Source: Alterluteimonas quercicellularis
Lineage (GTDB): Bacteria; Pseudomonadota; Gammaproteobacteria; Xanthomonadales; Xanthomonadaceae
NCBI RefSeq assembly: GCF_021191635.1
Contig: NZ_JAIWPR010000025.1
Coordinates: 27,608-91,607, forward strand
Direction: 5' to 3'
Length of the DNA stretch: 64,000 bases
Shown here: one piece after another, positions 7,729 to 14,658 of the stretch
Numbering within the stretch: position 1 is the stretch's first letter
How the letters are laid out: each line of letters begins with the position of its first letter
Position numbers and translations under genes: made by a program
Notes under the pieces: model-generated
The model's input: the letters and a program-made list of their open reading frames with translations, nothing else
Told to the model about the DNA's origin: nothing
The model's database searches: none

Positions 7729-9057
7729 GTGTCCCTCGTCCAGTCCCTGATCGCCACCCATCGCAGCGGGGAGCGCGTCGGCCTCTACAGCGTCTGCTCC
7801 AGCAACGAGCAGGTGCTGCTGGCGGCGATGGACGTCGCGCAGCGCTACGGCACCCCGCTGCTGATCGAGGCCACCTCCAACCAGGTCGACCAGTTCGGCG
7901 GCTACACCGGCATGGACCCGGCCGGCTTCCGCGCCTGGGTCGAGGCGCTGGCGCGCGACCACGGCTTTCCCGCCGAGCGCCTGGTCCTGGGTGGCGACCA
8001 CCTGGGCCCCAACGCGTGGCAGGCGCTGCCGGCCGGGGAGGCCATGGCGCACGCGCGCGACCTGGTCGCGGCCTACGCCGCGGCCGGCTTCCACAAGATC
8101 CACCTGGACTGCAGCATGGCCTGCGCGGGCGATCCCGATCCGCTGCCGGACGAGCTGGTCGCCGCGCGTTCCGCGGAACTGGCCGCGGTCGCCGAGCGGG
8201 CCGCGGCCGCCGCCGGCCTGCCGCCGCCGGTCTACGTCATCGGCACCGAGGTCCCGGTGCCCGGCGGCGAGACCTCGCTCGAGGGCGGCCTGGCCGTCAC
8301 CGCGCCCGCCGCCGCCGCGCGCACGCTGGAGATCCACCGGCAGGCGTTCGCCGCGCCGGGGCTGGCGCCGGCCTGGGAGCGGGTGATCGCGCTGGTGGTG
8401 CAGCCGGGCGTGGATTTCGACCACACCGGCGTGCACGCCTACGATCCGGCCGCGGCCGCCGCGCTGTCGGACTTCGTGGCCGCGCAACCGCGCATCGTGT
8501 TCGAGGCGCATTCCACCGACTACCAGACCGAGGCCGCGCTGCACGCGCTGGTGCGCGACCACTACGCGATCCTCAAGGTCGGCCCCGCGGCCACCTTCGC
8601 CTACCGCGAGGCGCTGTTCGCGCTGGCCGCGATCGAGGACGAGCTGCTGCCCGAGGGCGAGGCGCGCTCGCGCCTGCCCGACGTGCTGGACCGCTGCATG
8701 GTCGACAAGCCCAGGCACTGGCAGCGCCACTACGCCGGCGATGCGCACGCGCTGCGCCTGCTGCGCCGCTACGCGCTCAGCGACCGCTGCCGCTACTACT
8801 GGGGCGAGCCGGAGGTGAAGGCGGCGGTCGAGCGCCTGGTCGCCAACCTGCGCCGGCACCCGCCGCCGCCGTCGCTGCTCAGCCAGTTCCTGCCCGAGCA
8901 GCAGCGCGAGGTGCAGGCCGGGCGGCTGCCGGCCGATCCGCTGGCGCTGGTCCGCCACCGCATCGCGCTGCGCCTGTCCGAGTACGCGCGCGCCTGCGCG
9001 CGCAACGCCGCCGCCACCGGCCGCGGCGGGGACGCGGCGCCCGCCGCGCCGCACTAA
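7729..9057 (+). CDS. agaZ: AgaZ/GatZ/KbaZ family protein (tagatose-bisphosphate aldolase non-catalytic subunit type)
   Basis: The 442-aa protein is a full-length member of the GatZ/KbaZ/AgaZ family, with VGLYSVCSSNEQVL, IEATSNQVDQFGGYTGM, GGDHLGPNAWQ and KIHLDCSMAC. In enterobacteria these proteins support the tagatose-1,6-bisphosphate aldolase GatY/KbaY; my recollection is that a tagatose-6-phosphate kinase role has also been proposed for AgaZ. The start is GTG at 7729 with GGAG about 10 nt upstream. No GatY/KbaY aldolase or PfkB-type kinase is present in this window, so the lower pathway is incomplete here. Its place between the ROK kinase and agaR ties it to GalNAc or galactosamine breakdown. 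Confidence 0.88.
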   Translation: MSLVQSLIATHRSGERVGLYSVCSSNEQVLLAAMDVAQRYGTPLLIEATSNQVDQFGGYTGMDPAGFRAWVEALARDHGFPAERLVLGGDHLGPNAWQALPAGEAMAHARDLVAAYAAAGFHKIHLDCSMACAGDPDPLPDELVAARSAELAAVAERAAAAAGLPPPVYVIGTEVPVPGGETSLEGGLAVTAPAAAARTLEIHRQAFAAPGLAPAWERVIALVVQPGVDFDHTGVHAYDPAAAAALSDFVAAQPRIVFEAHSTDYQTEAALHALVRDHYAILKVGPAATFAYREALFALAAIEDELLPEGEARSRLPDVLDRCMVDKPRHWQRHYAGDAHALRLLRRYALSDRCRYYWGEPEVKAAVERLVANLRRHPPPPSLLSQFLPEQQREVQAGRLPADPLALVRHRIALRLSEYARACARNAAATGRGGDAAPAAPH

Positions 9058-9092
9058 GCTCGTCGGCATCCGACGCATCCAGGCAGCCCGAC

Positions 9093-9869
9093 ATGCGCAA
9101 TACCCGACACCGCCGCCAGCAGATCCTCCAGCGCCTGATCCAGCACGGCAGCGTGCAGGTGAGCGAGCTGGCGGAGGACTTCGAGGTCTCCTCGGTCACC
9201 ATCCGCGCCGACCTCAACCACATCGAGTCGCAGGGCCTGGCCACCCGCACCCACGGCGGCGCCACCCTGGTGCGCACGCCGCCGCAGGAGCAGGGCATCC
9301 ACGAGAAGGATGCGCTGAACCTGCCGCTGAAGGAGCTGATCGGCGCGCGCGCGGCGCAGCTGGTGAAGCCGGGCGAGAACATCATCATCGATTCGGGCAG
9401 CACCACCATGATGCTCGCGCGCCACCTGCGGCTGCGCCGCGACGTGACGGTGATGACCAACGGCCTGAACATCGCCTGGGAACTGGCCAACGCCGACGGC
9501 ATCGACGTGCTGCTGGCCGGCGGCATGCTGCGCAAGCAGTCGCTGTCGCTGCAGGGCAGTCAGGCGGAAGCCAGCCTGGCCTCGTACAGCTTCGACACCC
9601 TGTTCCTGGGCGTGGACGGGCTGGACCTGCAGTTCGGCCTGACCACCCACGACGAGGCCGAGGCGCGCCTCAACCACCGCATGGTCGAGCGCGCGCGCCG
9701 CATCGTGGTGCTGACCGATGCGTCCAAGTTCGGCTGCGTGAGCCTGCACCGCATCGCGCGCCTCGACCAGATCCACACCGTGATCACCGACGACGGCATC
9801 GGCGCCGAGTACCGCGAGGGCCTGGAGCGGCTGGGCGTCGAAGTGATCGTCGCCGAGCCGCTGCGTTGA
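9093..9869 (+). CDS. agaR: DeoR-family transcriptional repressor (AgaR-like)
   Basis: A 258-aa cytoplasmic DNA-binding protein. The N-terminal DeoR helix-turn-helix covers about residues 6-57 (QQILQRLIQHGSVQVSELAE, SSVTIRADLNHIESQGL, then the RTHGGA signature). The C-terminal sensor domain has IDSGSTTMMLARHL, LLAGGMLRKQSLSLQG, FLGVDGLD and LTDASKFG, which is the typical sugar-phosphate-sensing DeoRC fold. It probably represses the divergent GH31/receptor and aga transcripts through the TTTCG boxes at 5471-5564 and is released by a pathway sugar phosphate. Its stop overlaps the TTG start of the deacetylase gene, so the two are translationally coupled. Confidence 0.88.
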   Translation: MRNTRHRRQQILQRLIQHGSVQVSELAEDFEVSSVTIRADLNHIESQGLATRTHGGATLVRTPPQEQGIHEKDALNLPLKELIGARAAQLVKPGENIIIDSGSTTMMLARHLRLRRDVTVMTNGLNIAWELANADGIDVLLAGGMLRKQSLSLQGSQAEASLASYSFDTLFLGVDGLDLQFGLTTHDEAEARLNHRMVERARRIVVLTDASKFGCVSLHRIARLDQIHTVITDDGIGAEYREGLERLGVEVIVAEPLR

Positions 9870-11035
9870 CCGCGCCCCGCATCCTCGAAGGCCGGATCCT
9901 GTCCGCCGGCGGCTGGGTGCGGGGCACGCTGGCGTTCGACCGGCGCGTGCGCGCGGTCCGCGACACCGCCGCGCCCGGAGCGGCGGACGACGCCGCGCCG
10001 CTGATCCTGCCCGGCTTCGTCGACCTGCACGTCCACGGCGGCTACGGCGTGGACATCATGGAAGGCGGCGATGCCGCCCGCCGGGTCGCGCGGGCGCACG
10101 CGCGCCACGGCACCACGGCCCTGCTCGGCACCACCATGACCGCGCCGGAATCCGACATCGAGCGCGCGCTGCACGGCCTGGCGTCCGCGATCGGCGAGCG
10201 CGCCCCCGGGGCGGCGCGCGTGCTCGGCGTGCACCTGGAAGGTCCCTACATCAGCATGGAGCGGCTGGGCGCGCAGCCGCCGCTGGCGGTCGAGGCCACG
10301 CTGGCGCAGGTGCGGCGACTGCACGCCATCGCGCCCATCAAGGTGCTGACGCTGGCGCCGGAGGTCGGCCGCCACACGGCGCTGATCCCGCCACTGGAGG
10401 CCATGGGCATCCGCGTCCAGCTCGGGCACAGCGCCGGCGACTACGAGCACGGCGTCGCCGCGCTGCGCGCCGGCGCCTCGGGCTTCACCCACCTGTTCAA
10501 CGGCATGAGCGGGACCGACCACCGGCGGCCCGGGATCGCCGCGGCGGCGCTCGCCCACGCCGAGTACGCCGAGCTGATCCCCGACCTGCAGCACGTGCAC
10601 CCGGGCGTCGTCCGCGCCGCGCTGCGCGCGATCCCGCGGCTGTACTGCGTCACCGACGCAACCTCGGCCACCGGCATGCCCGACGGCGAGTACGCGCTGG
10701 GCGCGCAGCGCGTGCACAAGTGCCTGGGCTGCGTGCGCCTGGCCGACGGCAGCTCGCTGGCCGGCAGCGTGCTGACCATGGACCAGGCGCTGCGCAACCT
10801 GGTCTCGCTGGGGCTGGACCTGCGCGACGCCTCGGATCGCGTGTCGCGCTACCCGGCCGACTACCTCGGCCTGGCCGACCGCGGGCGTCTGCAACCCGGC
10901 GCCTGGGCGGACGTGGTGGTGCTGGACGCCGACCTGCGGGTGCGCCGGGTGTTCGTGGAAGGCGAGGAGGTGGCCGCGGCGGCGCCCGCCGCCACGCCCG
11001 CGCCGCCGCCGATCGCCGCAGGATCGTCCCGGTGA
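9866..11035 (+). CDS. nagA: N-acetylhexosamine-6-phosphate deacetylase (NagA/AgaA family)
   Basis: Removes acetate from GalNAc-6-P (or GlcNAc-6-P) to give the amino-sugar phosphate that AgaS uses. The 389-aa amidohydrolase has PGFVDLHVHGGYG (His55, His57 metal ligands), GVHLEGPYI with the metal-binding Glu, LGHSAGDYEHG, FTHLFNGMSG, and CVTDATSATGMPDGEYALG containing the catalytic Asp. The C-terminus is an Ala/Pro-rich tail of about 25 residues. The start is a rare TTG at 9866 that overlaps the agaR stop (TTGA), implying coupled translation. The gene ends in a GTGA overlap with the transporter. Preference for GalNAc-6-P is inferred from the locus. Confidence 0.88.
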   Translation: MTAPRILEGRILSAGGWVRGTLAFDRRVRAVRDTAAPGAADDAAPLILPGFVDLHVHGGYGVDIMEGGDAARRVARAHARHGTTALLGTTMTAPESDIERALHGLASAIGERAPGAARVLGVHLEGPYISMERLGAQPPLAVEATLAQVRRLHAIAPIKVLTLAPEVGRHTALIPPLEAMGIRVQLGHSAGDYEHGVAALRAGASGFTHLFNGMSGTDHRRPGIAAAALAHAEYAELIPDLQHVHPGVVRAALRAIPRLYCVTDATSATGMPDGEYALGAQRVHKCLGCVRLADGSSLAGSVLTMDQALRNLVSLGLDLRDASDRVSRYPADYLGLADRGRLQPGAWADVVVLDADLRVRRVFVEGEEVAAAAPAATPAPPPIAAGSSR

Positions 11036-12855
11036 GCGGGATCGCCGCCGCGTCGCCGGCCGCGCGCGCCGCACACGTCTGGCACGCCCGCTACGTGCTG
11101 TTCATCGCCGGCCTGGGCGGGCTGCTCTACGGCATCGACATCGGCATCATCGCCGGCGCGCTGCCGTACCTGGAAGCCACCGCGGTGGCGGACTGGCACC
11201 TGACCCGCCAGCAGCTCGGCTTCGTGGTCGCGGCGGTGCTGCTGGGCAGCGTGCTGTCCTCGCTGTTCGCCGGCGCGATCGCCGAGTCGATCGGCCGGCG
11301 CGCCACGCTGTTCCTGGCCGGCGTGCTGTTCGCGCTCAGCATCCCGATGATCGCGCTGGCCTCCGGCTACGCGCCGCTGCTGACCGGGCGCCTGCTGCAG
11401 GGCGTGAGCGGCGGCCTGATCGGCGTGGTGGTGCCGCTGTACCTGGCCGAGGTGCTGCCGCCGCAGCGGCGCGGGCGCGGCACCGCGATGTTCCAGCTGC
11501 TGCTGACGATCGGGCTGGTGCTGGCGGCGGTGATCGGCCTCTACCACGCGCATGCGGTGGACGCCACCGCGGCCGAGGCGAGCGGCCTGCCTGCGGCGGA
11601 GCAGCAGGCGATCCTGTTCGCCGCCAAGGACCGCGCCTGGCGCACGATCTTCTGGAGCTGCCTGCTGCCCGGCCTGGTCTTCAGTGCCGGCGTGCTGCTG
11701 CTCGGCGAGTCGCCGCGCTGGCTGGTGCGGCGCGGCCGCGTGGACCGCGCCCGCGCCGCCCTGCGCAGGACGATGCCGGAGGACGAGGCGCTGGCGACGC
11801 TTGCGCGGATGCTGGCGCCGGCAGTCGACCCCGCCGGCCGCGCCGGGGCGCGCGACCGCCTGCTGAGCCGGCGCTACGTCTGGCCGTTCCTGCTGGCGTG
11901 CGTGATCCTCGCCTGCACCCAGGCCACCGGCATCAATTCGGTCCTCGCCTACGCGGTGAACATCCTCAACCAGGCCGGCCTGCCCGGCGCGGCGGCGAAC
12001 GGGGCCGACGTGGCCATCAAGCTGCTCAACGTCGCGATGACGGTGGTGGCGCTGGTGCTGGTGGACCGCAAGGGTCGCAAGTTCCTGCTGATGGTGGGCA
12101 GCGGCGGCATCGTGCTGTCGCTGCTGGCCGCGGCGCTGCTGTTCCTGCAGGCCGAGCGCGGCCAGCGCGACGCGCGCGCGGAGCTGCAGGCGGCGGTGCA
12201 GGGCGATGCGCTGTCGCTGACGCTGGACGCGGCGGCATGGCGGCGCCTGGGCGTCGAACCCGGCGCACAGCCGCAGCAGCTGACCATCGCCTATGGCTAC
12301 GGAGAGTTCCGCGACGTGCGCGCGCTGCGCAGCGACGCGCCGGGCGCGACGGTGCTGTCGATCCGCCGCGAGGACAGCGTGCGCGCCGACAGCGTGATCG
12401 GCGCCTTCTTCCGCGGCCTGGGCCTGAACCCGTTCCCGGACCCGGCGAGCGCGGCCGGCGCGCCCCTGGTCCTCGAGCGCGCCAGCCTGGGCGAGGTGCC
12501 GTCGCGCGCCTACGGCTGGGCCGTGGCGGGGTGCATCCTGCTGTTCGTCGCGTTCTTCGCGGTCGGGCCGGGCGTCTGCGTCTGGCTGGCGCTGTCGGAG
12601 CTGATGCCCACGCGCATCCGCGCCAACGGCATGAGCATCGCGCTGCTGATCAACCAGTTCGTCTCCACCGCGATCGCGGCGATGTTCCTGCCCATGGTGG
12701 GCCGCCACGGCTACGCCAGCATGTTCTTCTTCTGGGCCGGCTGCACGCTGGTCTACTTCCTGGTGGCGGCGTTCCTGCTGCCGGAGACCAAGGGCAAGTC
12801 GCTGGAGCAGATCGAGGCGCACTTCCGCCGGGCGTCCCCTGGGCGCGGAGCATGA
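11032..12855 (+). CDS. MFS sugar-porter-family transporter with a large periplasmic insert
   Basis: An inner-membrane proton symporter that probably brings the released amino sugar into the cytoplasm. The 607-aa protein has 12 predicted helices and sugar-porter signatures: GGLLYGIDIGIIAGAL in TM1, ESIGRRATL between TM2 and TM3, LLGESPRWLVRRGR after TM6, ATGINSVLAYAV in TM7, DRKGRK between TM8 and TM9, and LPETKGKSLEQIE at the C-terminus. About 120 extra residues (374-493) separate TM9 from TM10, a loop that faces the periplasm in this family. That makes the protein over 100 residues longer than usual. It starts at GTG 11032, overlapping the nagA stop (GTGA), and is the last gene of the operon. 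Confidence 0.85.
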   Translation: MSGIAAASPAARAAHVWHARYVLFIAGLGGLLYGIDIGIIAGALPYLEATAVADWHLTRQQLGFVVAAVLLGSVLSSLFAGAIAESIGRRATLFLAGVLFALSIPMIALASGYAPLLTGRLLQGVSGGLIGVVVPLYLAEVLPPQRRGRGTAMFQLLLTIGLVLAAVIGLYHAHAVDATAAEASGLPAAEQQAILFAAKDRAWRTIFWSCLLPGLVFSAGVLLLGESPRWLVRRGRVDRARAALRRTMPEDEALATLARMLAPAVDPAGRAGARDRLLSRRYVWPFLLACVILACTQATGINSVLAYAVNILNQAGLPGAAANGADVAIKLLNVAMTVVALVLVDRKGRKFLLMVGSGGIVLSLLAAALLFLQAERGQRDARAELQAAVQGDALSLTLDAAAWRRLGVEPGAQPQQLTIAYGYGEFRDVRALRSDAPGATVLSIRREDSVRADSVIGAFFRGLGLNPFPDPASAAGAPLVLERASLGEVPSRAYGWAVAGCILLFVAFFAVGPGVCVWLALSELMPTRIRANGMSIALLINQFVSTAIAAMFLPMVGRHGYASMFFFWAGCTLVYFLVAAFLLPETKGKSLEQIEAHFRRASPGRGA

Positions 12856-12943
12856 CGGCTGTCATGCGCGATCGCTGACGCCGGCGACTGCCGCCGCGCG
12901 GGCGCGGCGCGGAGACTGCGGGCAGTCCCCGCCGAGCGCCCCC

Positions 12944-13885
12944 ATGTCCGCGACCGCCTGCCCCGTCCCGTCCGCCCCCGCGCCCCTGGCCCGGCTGCGC
13001 GGCGTGCGCCGCCGCCGCGGCGCGGTGCAGGCGCTGGACGGCGTCGACCTCGACCTGCCGCCCGGCCGGCTGACCGCGCTGCTCGGCGTCAACGGCGCCG
13101 GCAAGAGCACCGCGATCGAGGTGCTGCTGGGCCTGCAGCCGGCCGACGCCGGCGAGGTGGCGCTGTTCGGGCAGCCGCCGCAGGCGCAGTCCGTGCGCGA
13201 GCGCACCGGGGTGATGCTGCAGCAGGCGCAGCTGCCGGAACGGCTGACCGCGGGCGAGCTGCTGCAGCTGGTGCGCAGCTACTACCCGGCGCCGCGCAGC
13301 GTGGCCGACTGCATCGCCCTGGCCGGGCTCGACGGCCTGCTGGGGCGTCGCTACGGGCGGCTGTCGGGCGGCCAGCAGCGCCGCGTGCAGTTCGCACTGG
13401 CGCTGTGCGGCCGGCCGCGGCTGCTGTTCCTGGACGAACCCACCACCGGCCTCGACGCCGGTGCGCGCGCCCAGGTGTGGCGGGCGATCCGCGAACTGGT
13501 GGACGGCGGCGCGGCGGTGCTGCTCACCACGCACTACCTGGAAGAGGCGGAGGCGCTGGCCGACCGCGTCGTCGTCCTCGACCGCGGCCGGGTGATCGCC
13601 GCCGGCGAGCTCGCCGCGGTCCGCGGCCAGGTCTCGCAGCGGCGGGTGGCCTGCCGCTGCGCGCTGGCGCCGGAGACGGTGGCCGGCTGGCCCGGCGTGC
13701 GCCGGGCCGTGCGCGAGGGCGGCCGGCTGGTGGCCGCCTGCGACGACGCCGAGGCGCTGGTGCGGCGGCTGCTCGACGCCGATCCCGCGCTGGCCGAGCT
13801 GGAAGTGACCCGCGCCGGCCTGGCCGAGGCCTTCGCGGCGATGACGGGGCAGGACGCCGGCGCGGTGCGGGAGGAAGCGGCATGA
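12944..13885 (+). CDS. ABC transporter ATP-binding protein (ABC-2 exporter type)
   Basis: The ATPase of a two-gene ABC-2 exporter. The 313-aa protein has Walker A GVNGAGKST, the signature RLSGGQQRRVQ, Walker B LLFLDEPTTGLD and the switch His in LLTTHYLEEAEALADR. A C-terminal extension of about 90 residues follows the nucleotide-binding domain, as in drug, lantibiotic or lipid exporters of this class. The stop overlaps the start of the permease (ATGA), so the two are coupled. The downstream DesK/DesR-like genes are on the same strand and could control it. The substrate is unknown. The 88 bp before this gene contain GC-rich palindromes but no clear terminator. Confidence 0.9.
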   Translation: MSATACPVPSAPAPLARLRGVRRRRGAVQALDGVDLDLPPGRLTALLGVNGAGKSTAIEVLLGLQPADAGEVALFGQPPQAQSVRERTGVMLQQAQLPERLTAGELLQLVRSYYPAPRSVADCIALAGLDGLLGRRYGRLSGGQQRRVQFALALCGRPRLLFLDEPTTGLDAGARAQVWRAIRELVDGGAAVLLTTHYLEEAEALADRVVVLDRGRVIAAGELAAVRGQVSQRRVACRCALAPETVAGWPGVRRAVREGGRLVAACDDAEALVRRLLDADPALAELEVTRAGLAEAFAAMTGQDAGAVREEAA

Positions 13886-14655
13886 GCGCCGCGACGATGC
13901 CGAGGCGCACGCCGGCGCGGCGCCTGCACGCCTTCGCGATGGAGGTCCGCTGCGAGGGCCTGCGGCTGTGGCGCGAGCCGATGTACGTGCTGCCGACGCT
14001 GCTGTTCCCGGTGGCCTTCTACGCGATGTTCGGCCTGCTGCTGGGCAGCCGCGGCGACGGCAGCGGCGCGCGCTACCTGCTCGCCACCTACGGCGTGTTC
14101 GGCACCATGGCCGCGTCGCTGTTCGGCTTCGGGGTGACCGTGGCGATCGACCGCGAACGCGGCTTCCTGGCCCTGCGGCGCGCGCTGCCGGCGTCGCCGG
14201 CCGGCTGGCTGCTGGCGCGCATGCTGATGGCGATGCTGTTCGCCGCGGCGATCGCGCTGCTGCTGGGGCTGCTGGCGTCCGCCTTCGGCGGGGTGCGGCT
14301 GGCGGCCTCGCAATGGCTGCTGCTGGCCGCGGTGCAGGTGCTGGGCGCGTTGCCGTTCTGCGCGATCGGCCTGTACCTGGGCGCGGTGTGCAGCGCCAAC
14401 GCGGCGCCGGCGATCGTCAACCTGCTGTTCCTGCCGATGGCCTTCCTGTCCGGGCTGTGGCTGCCGCTGTCGATGCTGCCGGGCGCGCTGGAGCGCATCG
14501 CGCCGCTGTGGCCGGCCTGGCACCTGGCGCAGCTGGCGCTGGGCGCCATCGATTACGCGCCGGTGCGCGCCCTCTGGCTGCACCTGCTGGTGCTGGCCGC
14601 GGTGGCGGTGTGCTGCTTCGTGCTGGCGATGCGCCGGCTGGCGCGGGTGGGGTGA
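13882..14655 (+). CDS. ABC-2 type transporter permease
   Basis: The inner-membrane partner of the preceding ATPase. The 257-aa protein has six predicted helices, beginning with YVLPTLLFPVAFYAMFGLLL and including the ABC-2 core IVNLLFLPMAFLSGLWLPLS followed by an amphipathic stretch ending WPAWHLAQLALGA. That FLSG..LPL motif is characteristic of DrrB/YadH-like ABC-2 permeases. It overlaps the ATPase gene by ATGA and is followed 3 bp later by the amidohydrolase gene. The substrate cannot be assigned. Confidence 0.88.
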   Translation: MSAATMPRRTPARRLHAFAMEVRCEGLRLWREPMYVLPTLLFPVAFYAMFGLLLGSRGDGSGARYLLATYGVFGTMAASLFGFGVTVAIDRERGFLALRRALPASPAGWLLARMLMAMLFAAAIALLLGLLASAFGGVRLAASQWLLLAAVQVLGALPFCAIGLYLGAVCSANAAPAIVNLLFLPMAFLSGLWLPLSMLPGALERIAPLWPAWHLAQLALGAIDYAPVRALWLHLLVLAAVAVCCFVLAMRRLARVG

Positions 14656-14658
14656 GCG

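Noticed and set aside
5608..11035. Reading the operon as a GlcNAc (nag) pathway
   Set aside because: SIS, ROK, NagA and MFS genes occur in nag loci too, but AgaZ, the DeoR-type regulator and the NPCBM-bearing GH31 fit GalNAc better. It remains the main alternative.
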